A stretch of 35,627 nucleotides of DNA, taken from positions 1 through 35,627 of the forward strand of contig JAHDHZ010000027.1 in assembly GCA_020631045.1 (NCBI GenBank). The letters run 5' to 3'. This stretch comes from Flavobacteriales bacterium (GTDB lineage Bacteria; Bacteroidota; Bacteroidia; Flavobacteriales_G; JALEGO01). The translations under genes and the position numbers were made by a program. A model generated the notes under the pieces. That model saw only the letters and a program-made list of their open reading frames with translations. It searched no databases and was not told the origin of the DNA. Every line of letters begins with the position of its first letter. Positions within the stretch are counted from its first letter, which is position 1. Positions 24,347 through 31,718 of the stretch are shown here, piece after piece.

Positions 24347-25693
24347 ATGTCATACCAAACAGTTACTTTGCCTCACATTACCAATTTCAGTGCTTCTGAT
24401 GCTTATCGAAATGCAATTCATGATTTAATCCCCGGCGGAGCGCACACTTATTCAAAGGGTGATGATCAATTTCCTGTGTATGCTCCAGCGGCGATTACTC
24501 ATGGCAAGGGTGCTTATTTGTGGGATGTTGATGGCAACAAGTTTTTAGACACTTTAATGGGGCTTACCTCTGTGTCTTTGGGCCATGCGTTCGAACCTGT
24601 ACTAGAGCGCGTAAGAGAAGAATTACTTAAAGGCGTTAATTTTTCACGTCCATCAGTTATCGAGAGAGAAATGGCAGAGCGCTTTTTGTCTCTAGTGCCG
24701 GGTCATGACATGATTAAGTTTGCCAAGAACGGGTCGGTAGCCACTACTGCAGCTGTAAAATTAGCAAGAGCTTATACAGGGCGCAAAATTGTAGCACGAC
24801 CTTACGATCATCCATTTTACAGTTATGACGATTGGTTTATTGGTTCAACTGATTGTGATTTTGGGGTGCCCAAAGAGACCCAAGAGATGACTGTGTTATA
24901 CAAAGCAGACGATCTTAATTCTTTACAAGAGTTATTTGCTAAATATCCAAATAAAATAGCCTGTATCATCTCAGAACCAGAAAAGTTTAATGTAATAGAA
25001 GAGGGGTTTTATGACAAAGCCATTGATATGGCGCATCAAAACGGAACACTTTGGATCATGGATGAAATGATCACAGGTTTTAAGACCGACTATCCTGGAT
25101 CGATTAAAAAATTCAATGCAAAGCCAGATATGGCCACTTGGGGCAAGGGCATTGCCAATGGATTTTCTTTTTGTGCTTTAACAGGTAAAAAAGAAATCAT
25201 GGAATACGGAGGCATTCGTAGAAAGGGTGAGAAGAAGGTCTTTTTAGTCTCTACCACTCATGGCGGAGAAACCCACGCCATAGCCGCAGGTTTAGCTACC
25301 ATGGATTTCTTTGAGAACAATAAGGTGCTTGAGCATAATCACAGCATCGGAGATTATTATATTGAAGGAGTGAATAAGATCTTAGCAGAACTTGCTTTGC
25401 AAGACTACATTCAATTAACAGGCTTTAATTGGGCTGTAGGTATGGTTACTAAAAATGCAGAGCATCAACCTTGTTTACATTACAGAACCCTGTTTATGCA
25501 AGAAATGATTCAAAGAGGCATCTTGTTTCAAGGTATTCTCTCACCTTGTTTTTCTCATTCAAAGCAAGACATTGATTTGATGCTTTCAGCCTTTTATGAG
25601 TCTGCAGTAGTTTACAAGCAAGCCCTTGAAAAAGGGTATGAGGCTTACTTAGTCGGTGAAGAAATCAAGCCTGTATTTAGAAAGTACAATTAA
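24347..25693 (+). CDS. Class III PLP aminotransferase, glutamate-1-semialdehyde aminomutase-like
   Basis: The 448-residue enzyme has the fold-type I class III pattern: IPGGAHTYSKGDD near the N terminus, KNGSVATTAAVKLARAYTGR (about 127-146) for phosphate binding, WIMDEMITGFKTD with the cofactor-contacting aspartate, and Lys267 in TWGKGIANG as the PLP lysine. It resembles glutamate-1-semialdehyde aminomutase, but its context is glycan synthesis rather than heme. It more likely aminates a keto or aldehyde group of a sugar or acid intermediate. It follows the cytidylyltransferase gene by 23 nt. Confidence 0.88.
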   Translation: MSYQTVTLPHITNFSASDAYRNAIHDLIPGGAHTYSKGDDQFPVYAPAAITHGKGAYLWDVDGNKFLDTLMGLTSVSLGHAFEPVLERVREELLKGVNFSRPSVIEREMAERFLSLVPGHDMIKFAKNGSVATTAAVKLARAYTGRKIVARPYDHPFYSYDDWFIGSTDCDFGVPKETQEMTVLYKADDLNSLQELFAKYPNKIACIISEPEKFNVIEEGFYDKAIDMAHQNGTLWIMDEMITGFKTDYPGSIKKFNAKPDMATWGKGIANGFSFCALTGKKEIMEYGGIRRKGEKKVFLVSTTHGGETHAIAAGLATMDFFENNKVLEHNHSIGDYYIEGVNKILAELALQDYIQLTGFNWAVGMVTKNAEHQPCLHYRTLFMQEMIQRGILFQGILSPCFSHSKQDIDLMLSAFYESAVVYKQALEKGYEAYLVGEEIKPVFRKYN

Positions 25694-25698
25694 GTTTG
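25691..25698 (+). promoter_or_regulatory. Possible -7 box for the MBOAT gene
   Basis: TAAGTTTG overlaps the stop codon of the aminotransferase gene and lies 15 nt before the MBOAT ATG. It matches TAnnTTTG but lacks a -33 element and may be chance. Confidence 0.3.
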
Positions 25699-25713
25699 AC
25701 AAGGCTTTAGACA

Positions 25714-27156
25714 ATGCTTTTTAATTCATTAGATTTTGCAGTATTTCTGCCATTGGTCTTTGCCTTGTACTGGCTTTCAGGGTCAAAAAAAACTCAAAAT
25801 TTAATCTTATTTTTAGCCAGTCTCATTTTTTATGGCTGGTGGAATCTACGCTTTTTAAGCCTTATTTTATTTAGTATTCTCCTAGATTTTTTCTTGGCAA
25901 AGAAAATTGAGAAGTCTACTGATACACAAAAAAAATGGCTACTTTACCTGAGTTTATCGGCCAATTTAGGCTTACTAGGAGTGTTTAAGTACTTCAATTT
26001 TTTTATTGATAGTTTCGTAGAGGTTTTCGCCTTTTTCTCAGTTCAGTTTAGCCCTACTCATCTCAACATTATTCTACCTGTAGGCATTAGTTTTTATACG
26101 TTTCAAACTTTGAGTTACTCTATAGATGTGTATCGAGGTAAGATAAAAGCGAGTAATGATTTTATTGCCTTTGGTTCTTTTGTAAGCTTTTTTCCGCAGT
26201 TAGTTGCTGGGCCCATAGAGCGCGCAACGAATTTATTGCCTCAGTTTCAACAAAAAAGAGTTTTCAACTATACTCAAAGTGTTGATGGATTAAGACAAAT
26301 TTTGTGGGGATTCATCAAAAAAGTGGTTATTGCCGATCACTGTGCGGTATATGTCAACATGATTTATGCCGACTATACAGAATATTCTGGTTTTTGGTTG
26401 TTGATGGCCTCAGTGTTGTTCGCCTTTCAGATTTATGGTGATTTTTCTGGTTATTCTGACATTGCCATTGGTACAGCTAAATTGTTTGGAGTGAGTTTGA
26501 TGCAAAATTTTGCTTTTCCTTACTTCTCAAGAGATATCGCCGAGTTTTGGAGGCGCTGGCACATTTCCTTGTCAACATGGTTTAGAGATTATCTATACAT
26601 TCCATTGGGAGGTAGTAAAACATCTCTTGTCAAGCAAATTAGAAATACTTTTGCAGTGTTTTTAGTGAGTGGTTTTTGGCATGGAGCTAACTTTACCTTC
26701 ATTGTCTGGGGAGGGCTTAACGCTCTTTATTTCTTGCCTTTATTGTTAGGTAAAAAGAATAGAAGACATTTAGATGTAGTGGCTCAGCACAGCAGCTTTG
26801 CTTCTTTAAAAGAGCTCTATCAAATGGCTACAACTTTCTTAATTACAACTCTTGCCTGGGTATTTTTTAGAGCCAGTAGTGTAGAGCAGGCCTGCTTAAT
26901 TTTAAAGAAGATCTGTTCTTTCTCTCTTTTTAATATGACGAGCTCTATTTCTTTAAAACCTTTTGCAGTGCTCATATTACTTCTATTTACTTTTTTAGTT
27001 GTTGAGTGGATGGGTAGAGCTGATAGGTATGCTCTTGAGCGATTGTTCACCACTTATTCTAGAGCAGTTCGGTTTAGCTTTTATGCTTTGTTAATTGTGG
27101 TGATTGGCCTTTTTATGCAAACTACTCAAACTTCATTTATTTACTTTCAATTTTGA
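25714..27156 (+). CDS. MBOAT-family O-acyltransferase (AlgI-like)
   Basis: The 480-residue membrane protein has about ten hydrophobic segments and the MBOAT signatures FPQLVAGPIERA near residues 161-172, EFWRRWHISLSTWFRDYLYIPLGG near 281-304, and SGFWHGANFTFIVWGG with the expected active-site histidine. AlgI moves acyl groups across the inner membrane for acetylation of alginate; relatives serve DltB and other glycan acylations. Its partner is probably the next gene, which starts with TTG inside this stop. Confidence 0.94.
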   Translation: MLFNSLDFAVFLPLVFALYWLSGSKKTQNLILFLASLIFYGWWNLRFLSLILFSILLDFFLAKKIEKSTDTQKKWLLYLSLSANLGLLGVFKYFNFFIDSFVEVFAFFSVQFSPTHLNIILPVGISFYTFQTLSYSIDVYRGKIKASNDFIAFGSFVSFFPQLVAGPIERATNLLPQFQQKRVFNYTQSVDGLRQILWGFIKKVVIADHCAVYVNMIYADYTEYSGFWLLMASVLFAFQIYGDFSGYSDIAIGTAKLFGVSLMQNFAFPYFSRDIAEFWRRWHISLSTWFRDYLYIPLGGSKTSLVKQIRNTFAVFLVSGFWHGANFTFIVWGGLNALYFLPLLLGKKNRRHLDVVAQHSSFASLKELYQMATTFLITTLAWVFFRASSVEQACLILKKICSFSLFNMTSSISLKPFAVLILLLFTFLVVEWMGRADRYALERLFTTYSRAVRFSFYALLIVVIGLFMQTTQTSFIYFQF

Positions 27157-28073
27157 AGAAATTTTGCTTGCATATTGTTTTATTTTTAGTGTTTACTACT
27201 TGTTTGTATGTTTTCTGCATTGTGCTCAGTGGGCTTGTTTTGCCTCAAAAACTGCGTCCAAATTTGATGTATCCCTTAGGAGGAAACGGTCATTTGTTTT
27301 CAAGAATTCAAGAACTCAAGCAAATAGATTCAGTTGATGTACTTTTTTTAGGATCTTCTCATGCTTATCGTGGTTTTGATACGCGCATTTTTGCAGACTC
27401 AAGCATTTCAGTCTTTAATTTAGGTTCAAGTGCTCAAACACCGCTTCAAACCAATATTCTGCTTAAGCGTTATCTCGATAAAATTAAGGTTCAACACATC
27501 ATCTATGAGGTTTATCCAGGTACACTTTGTTCTGATGGGGTAGAGGCCTCTTTAGATTTACTTGCCAATGACGGCTTTGATTTCATGAATTTTGATTTGC
27601 TGATCAATACCAAGCATTTAAAAGTGCTCAATACTTTTATATATGCAGCTTTTAGAAAATACTTCAGGCTAGACGACGATTTTAAAGAACCCAAAGAAAA
27701 ATACGATGATTTGTATGTAAAGGGGGGCTTTGTAGAGAAAAAAGCAAAAGCATATCATCCACCCAAAACAAGAGCTACCAATACCTTTAAACATAAAGCG
27801 AACCAAGTAAAGTACTTTAAAGAAAACATTGCGTTAATCAAATCACAAGACATCAAATTTACCCTGGTAATTGCTCCAGTGACAAGTAGCTTATACTCCT
27901 CTTACACAAATCATGATTTTTTTGAAGAATTGTTTGCAAAACAGGGCACTCTTTTAAATTACAATCCTAAATTTTTAGATGATTCACTAGACTTTTATGA
28001 TGCTCACCACTTGAATCAAAGGGGTGTTGAGCGTTTCAATAGGGTTTTAATTAGAGATTTTAAGAAAGACTAG
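27153..28073 (+). CDS. SGNH-type membrane-anchored acyltransferase/esterase partner (AlgJ/DltD-like role)
   Basis: The 306-residue product has one N-terminal membrane helix (about 5-30) and then an SGNH-hydrolase-like domain. The block I motif GSSH at 67-70 has Ser69 as probable nucleophile, a block III-like NLGSSAQ follows near residue 91, and the terminal block DAHHLN has Asp283 and His286 for the triad. It should sit in the periplasm and pass or remove acyl groups supplied by the MBOAT protein, by analogy with AlgJ/AlgX and DltD. The start is a TTG at 27153 that overlaps the MBOAT stop as TTGA. A terminator follows. Confidence 0.8.
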   Translation: MKKFCLHIVLFLVFTTCLYVFCIVLSGLVLPQKLRPNLMYPLGGNGHLFSRIQELKQIDSVDVLFLGSSHAYRGFDTRIFADSSISVFNLGSSAQTPLQTNILLKRYLDKIKVQHIIYEVYPGTLCSDGVEASLDLLANDGFDFMNFDLLINTKHLKVLNTFIYAAFRKYFRLDDDFKEPKEKYDDLYVKGGFVEKKAKAYHPPKTRATNTFKHKANQVKYFKENIALIKSQDIKFTLVIAPVTSSLYSSYTNHDFFEELFAKQGTLLNYNPKFLDDSLDFYDAHHLNQRGVERFNRVLIRDFKKD

Positions 28074-28137
28074 TTGGTTAAAAATCTTTTCTTCGCTCAT
28101 CGCTAAAAAAAACCTATAAAAATCAGCAAACCCTCTT

Positions 28138-28166
28138 AAAAATCGGAATGCTTCGGCCGATTTTTT
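28138..28166 (+). terminator. Intrinsic terminator after the SGNH gene
   Basis: AAAAATCGG (28138-28146) pairs with CCGATTTTT (28157-28165) around a 10-nt loop, followed by T. It lies 65 nt after the stop at 28073 and before a small GC-rich patch. Confidence 0.8.
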
Positions 28167-28251
28167 GTCCCGCAGCCCAGCGCTGCTTTGCAATTTTTAT
28201 GCTTTTTTTAAGATGATTCGCTTAAGAAAAATTTAACCCAACTAGTGCGTG
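28167..28251. other. Unexplained intergenic tract with GC-rich patch and hairpins
   Basis: Between the terminator and the converging gene end lies a locally GC-rich patch (about 28169-28186). GCAGC and GCTGC there form a small inverted repeat around an AGCGCT palindrome. A second inverted repeat of about 10 bp follows (arms at roughly 28204-28213 and 28221-28231), centred on TTAAG/CTTAA. I see no ORF here. Confidence 0.4.
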
Positions 28252-28971
28252 TCAAATCTTAGAAAACCATAAAAGCTTCAAGTAACTCCATGTGGTTTTC
28301 ATGATTTTCATTTTAGATTTTCCGACGCGTTTTTTAGAATGCAATACCATAGGCACTTCAATGATTTTGCTGCCTACTTTTACTGCTTTGAGTAAAACCT
28401 CTAGCTTGCAGATAAAATCATTTTCATGAATAATTTGTCCGTATTGAGCTTTTATTTTTTGTAAAAGCTTAATGTCATATACTCTATAAAAAGAGCTCAA
28501 GGTCAATACTTTAATGTCAAAGTGAAACCTAAAATAGAGATTGGCTATTGTTGAGATGAGTTTTCTGAAAAATGAGGTCTGATCAAATCCACCCCCTTGA
28601 GCATAGACAGATGATAAGACAAGTGTATAGCCCATCTTGTTGAGCGCTAGCATGTGTGGTAAGATAGATAAATCAGAAGTGCAATCAGCTTCTAGTGTAA
28701 CAACAAGATCGTCAGGGTTTTTTGAATGGTTTAAAATAAATTTAAAACCACGATTAAAGGCATCGCCAGGGCCTTTGTTTTGATCAGTGCTTAGTACCTC
28801 AAAAGTGTATTCAGAAAAGTTTTCTTTGATTAGTTTAGGTGTGTCATCTGTTGATCCGTCATCTGCAAAAACAAAATGAGTGGCCTGTTTGAGTGAAAGA
28901 GTTTGAAGAGCTTTTTTGAGATTTACAATGTTGAGCGCTTCATTGTAGGTGGGAATCAAAAAATAAATCAT
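28252..28971 (-). CDS. GT2-family glycosyltransferase, DPM1/polyprenyl-phosphate type
   Basis: The 239-residue protein starts MIYFLIPTYNEALNI, has FVFADDGSTDDT near residues 33-44, and carries EADCTSD near 93-99 as the metal-binding motif. The layout resembles dolichyl/polyprenyl-phosphate mannose synthases and other single-domain GT2 enzymes that charge a lipid carrier. The C-terminal half has amphipathic helices but no convincing membrane helix. It overlaps the epimerase gene by 4 nt; both run opposite to the rest of the locus. The acceptor is unknown. Confidence 0.88.
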   Translation of the reverse strand: MIYFLIPTYNEALNIVNLKKALQTLSLKQATHFVFADDGSTDDTPKLIKENFSEYTFEVLSTDQNKGPGDAFNRGFKFILNHSKNPDDLVVTLEADCTSDLSILPHMLALNKMGYTLVLSSVYAQGGGFDQTSFFRKLISTIANLYFRFHFDIKVLTLSSFYRVYDIKLLQKIKAQYGQIIHENDFICKLEVLLKAVKVGSKIIEVPMVLHSKKRVGKSKMKIMKTTWSYLKLLWFSKI

Positions 28972-29945
28972 GCAATTACACTATGTTTTTTAACCTGCCA
29001 TTCAATGGTGCGTTTTAGCCCTTCTTGAAGCGTATATTTTGGTTCAAACCCCAACATGGTTTTAATTTTTTTAATGTCAGGCACTCTTCTTAGCACGTCT
29101 TCGTACTTGCCAAATTTTTGATAAGGCACCATTTCTATTTCAATTGATTTAGAAGATTCTGGCATCAACTTACAAATTGTTTTGGCCAAATCTATAATAG
29201 TGATCTCTTCACTAGCATCATTGGCAATATTGAAAATTTCATTAAGCGCTTTGGGGTTAAAAATACATTTCAGAATGCCCTGAATGGTATCGTCAATGTA
29301 AGTGAAGGTTCTGGTTTGCAAGCCATCTCCGTGCACTTCTATGTTTTTACCTTCTAAAATATTTTGAATGAATGCAGATTGAGGTCCGCCCCACCAAGTG
29401 GTGTTTTGATTTGGCCCGTAAGAGCCAAAAAAACGCATAATGGTGTATTTCAGGTTACACTCGGCATGATTGGCTATGATGTACTGCTCTGCATAGAGTT
29501 TTGAAAGTGCATAAGCCCATCTTTTTACCGTTGTAGGGCCTAGCACACTGTTTGATTCTTCGTGGTAAGGCAAGTCAGGGTTTTTTCCGTATATATCAGA
29601 GGTTGAGGAAAATACAAGCTTGCTGTCATCTTTGATACACTTTTCAATCACCACTTTTAACATTTTATTGTTCTCTTCAAGAGTTTGAAAAGCATTGGTG
29701 TATCTGGGAATTTTAAAAGAAGCTAAGTGTATAATTACATCTGCTTTTGTTTGATCAAGTATGCCTTTTTCGCATAAATCAGCTTGAATAAACTGAAAAT
29801 TTTCATCTTTAGTAAAAGGGGCAATATTTTCTATGCTGCCGTAACTTAAGTTATCAATACCGACCACGTTGTGACCTTCTTTTAAAAGCGCTTTTAAAAG
29901 ATTTGATCCAATGAATCCACAAACACCCGTAACAATTAGTTTCAT
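28968..29945 (-). CDS. NAD-dependent nucleotide-sugar epimerase/dehydratase
   Basis: The ATG at 29945 gives 325 residues. The upstream TTG at 29969 lies inside a predicted promoter box and is rejected as a start. The Rossmann motif GVCGFIG is at 7-13, the catalytic Ser/Thr region SSTSDIYG at 113-120, and the Tyr145-Lys149 pair (YALSK) completes the extended-SDR active site. It belongs to the UDP-glucose 4-epimerase/dTDP-glucose 4,6-dehydratase group that remodels nucleotide sugars. The exact reaction is not readable. The gene is divergent from the SDR gene. Confidence 0.92.
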   Translation of the reverse strand: MKLIVTGVCGFIGSNLLKALLKEGHNVVGIDNLSYGSIENIAPFTKDENFQFIQADLCEKGILDQTKADVIIHLASFKIPRYTNAFQTLEENNKMLKVVIEKCIKDDSKLVFSSTSDIYGKNPDLPYHEESNSVLGPTTVKRWAYALSKLYAEQYIIANHAECNLKYTIMRFFGSYGPNQNTTWWGGPQSAFIQNILEGKNIEVHGDGLQTRTFTYIDDTIQGILKCIFNPKALNEIFNIANDASEEITIIDLAKTICKLMPESSKSIEIEMVPYQKFGKYEDVLRRVPDIKKIKTMLGFEPKYTLQEGLKRTIEWQVKKHSVIA

Positions 29946-29966
29946 AATTTGCAGCAATGCAGTACT

Positions 29967-29974
29967 CAAATATA
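29967..29974 (-). promoter_or_regulatory. -7 box for the epimerase/GT2 pair
   Basis: On the minus strand this reads TATATTTG, a match to TAnnTTTG. It predicts a transcript start near 29961 and a leader of about 16 nt to the ATG at 29945, which supports that start over the TTG at 29969. Confidence 0.55.
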
Positions 29975-30028
29975 GCTGAAGTTTCTAACAATGCCCTTGC
30001 AGGTAATAAATTATACGCTTAAAATTTT

Positions 30029-30036
30029 TAGTTTTG
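30029..30036 (+). promoter_or_regulatory. Possible -7 box overlapping the SDR start
   Basis: TAGTTTTG matches TAnnTTTG, but its last three bases are the TTG used as the SDR start. If the box is real, translation must begin downstream, perhaps at the in-frame TTG at 30058. Confidence 0.4.
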
Positions 30037-30876
30037 AAACGCAAAACACAAAAACAATTGAAAAGAACAACCGATCCTACCCAAATTGATTTTAAAGCAA
30101 AGTTTGACCTTTCAGGAAAAACCATTGTGGTGACAGGGGCTTGCGGTTTAATTGGCAGGGCTTTTTGCGAGGCAATTGCCCAGTTTAAAGGCAATTTGGT
30201 TTTAGCAGACATTGAAAAAGCGAACCCTTCAGAGTTGGCTGATCAAATTGCTGAGAGAAATGGAGTAAAAGCAAAAGGTTTTGCAGTTGATGTGGGTAAG
30301 AGAAGTTCGGTTGAGGCCTTGAAGGTGTTTGTGCTCGAGCATTTTGATTCTATTGATGGACTGGTCAACGGTCACCAAAACAAGACCAATAGTTTTTTTG
30401 AGCCTTTTGAGCAGTACAGCGATGAGAACTGGGATGCTGTGGTAGAGACCAATTTGAAAGGAACCTTTTTAACCTGTCAAATATTGGGGTCTCATATGGC
30501 TGGCAACGGGGGAGGCAAGATTGTGAATATACCTTCGACGTACTCGGTGGTAGCGCCCAATCAAAATCTGTATAAAGGTACCTCGCTGGGTTGTCCGGCA
30601 GCATATTCTGCCTCTAAGGGAGGTGTTGATGCGCTTTCTCGTTATTTGGCAAGTTATTGGGCTGAGAAGAATGTCAGGGTAAACATGATTACTCCGCATG
30701 GAGTTTGGAACAACCATGAAAAACAATTCGAAGAAAATTTTGCACGTTTCTCACCTATGCAGCGTTTGAGCTACAGTCATGAAGTGGCCAGTGCCTTGAT
30801 TTACCTTTTAAGCGACGCTTCTTCTTATGTAACAGGAGATAATTTACTGGTAGAAGGAGGGTGGACGGTATGGTAA
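30034..30876 (+). CDS. Short-chain dehydrogenase/reductase (SDR)
   Basis: From the TTG at 30034 the product is 280 residues. The coenzyme motif TGACGLIG is at 34-41, and the tetrad is Asn140 (NLKG), Ser168 (IPSTYS), Tyr191 and Lys195 (YSASKGG). VRVNMITPHGVW and the C-terminal YVTGDNLLVEGGW complete a classical SDR. It should oxidise or reduce a sugar or sugar-derived hydroxyl/keto group, given its place between nucleotide-sugar genes and the exporter. The first 20-odd residues are basic and outside the fold, and an in-frame TTG at 30058 is an alternative start. The stop overlaps the exporter permease. Confidence 0.88.
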   Translation: MKRKTQKQLKRTTDPTQIDFKAKFDLSGKTIVVTGACGLIGRAFCEAIAQFKGNLVLADIEKANPSELADQIAERNGVKAKGFAVDVGKRSSVEALKVFVLEHFDSIDGLVNGHQNKTNSFFEPFEQYSDENWDAVVETNLKGTFLTCQILGSHMAGNGGGKIVNIPSTYSVVAPNQNLYKGTSLGCPAAYSASKGGVDALSRYLASYWAEKNVRVNMITPHGVWNNHEKQFEENFARFSPMQRLSYSHEVASALIYLLSDASSYVTGDNLLVEGGWTVW

Positions 30877-31718
30877 ACCCATCTTGGACGCTACAAATTA
30901 AACCCGGGCAGTCTCTTGGATTTTTACACACCTTAAAAGCAGTTTACAGGTATAGAGATCTCTTGTTTTTATTTGTCAGAAGAGATTTTGTCGCCCAGTA
31001 CAAACAAACGATTTTAGGCCCACTTTGGTTTATCATTCAGCCTGTGTTAAGCACCATTATCTTTACCATCATTTTTGGAAATGTCGCTCAGATCTCGACT
31101 AACGGTACACCTCAAGTGTTGTTTTACTTGAGTGGAATTGTACTTTGGAATTACTTCGCTGATTGCTTGACCAAAACCTCTGATACCTTCACGGTGAATG
31201 CCAACATCTTTGGTAAGGTTTATTTTCCTAGAATTGTTGTGCCTCTTTCAATTGTGGTTTCAAACCTCATTAAACTTGCTGTTCAGCTTGTTTTATTCTT
31301 TGCTTTTTTTGCCTATTACTACACCACTACCGATGCCATTGCTCCCAATAAAATGATCTTGCTTTTGCCTCTTTTAATTTTTATGATGGGTGGATTGGGC
31401 CTTGGTTTTGGGCTGTTTTTCTCATCGATGACCACCAAGTATAGAGACTTGAAATTTTTATTACAGTTTGGAGTGCAGCTTATGATGTATGCCTCCCCAA
31501 TTGTGTATCCGTTGTCGATTGTCTCAGAGCAATACAGAATCATTATTCTGGCCAATCCAGTGACTTCAATCATTGAAACCTTCAAATACGCTTTTTTAGG
31601 AGTAGGAGAATTCTCAGAAATGCACCTACTGTACAGCTTTGTATTTATGGTACTCTTGTTGTCTTGTGGTCTTTTTGTGTTCAACAGAATTGAAAAATCA
31701 TTTACCGATACAGTTTAA
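30870..31718 (+). CDS. wzm: Polysaccharide ABC transporter permease (Wzm-like)
   Basis: The 282-residue membrane protein has the ABC-2 type layout: a cytoplasmic N terminus with YRYRDLLFLFVRRDFVAQYKQTILGPLWFIIQP (conserved in O-antigen/capsule/teichoic-acid permeases) and six membrane helices. I prefer the ATG at 30870, which lies 9 nt after an AAGGAGG stretch; a GTG at 30861 directly abuts that stretch. The stop overlaps the ATPase start as TAATG. With the Wzt-like ATPase it would move a lipid-linked glycan across the inner membrane. Confidence 0.92.
   Translation: MVNPSWTLQIKPGQSLGFLHTLKAVYRYRDLLFLFVRRDFVAQYKQTILGPLWFIIQPVLSTIIFTIIFGNVAQISTNGTPQVLFYLSGIVLWNYFADCLTKTSDTFTVNANIFGKVYFPRIVVPLSIVVSNLIKLAVQLVLFFAFFAYYYTTTDAIAPNKMILLLPLLIFMMGGLGLGFGLFFSSMTTKYRDLKFLLQFGVQLMMYASPIVYPLSIVSEQYRIIILANPVTSIIETFKYAFLGVGEFSEMHLLYSFVFMVLLLSCGLFVFNRIEKSFTDTV

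Noticed and set aside
24347-25693. Heme-pathway HemL
   Set aside because: The PLP motifs fit the family, but the locus is dedicated to glycan synthesis and the substrate-binding parts cannot be confirmed as HemL.
29946-29969. Longer epimerase start at a TTG at 29969
   Set aside because: The TTG is inside a -7 box, and the Rossmann motif sits at the normal distance from the ATG at 29945.
31319-31684. 121-residue open frame on the minus strand
   Set aside because: It lies wholly antisense to conserved membrane helices of wzm and shows no motif of its own.
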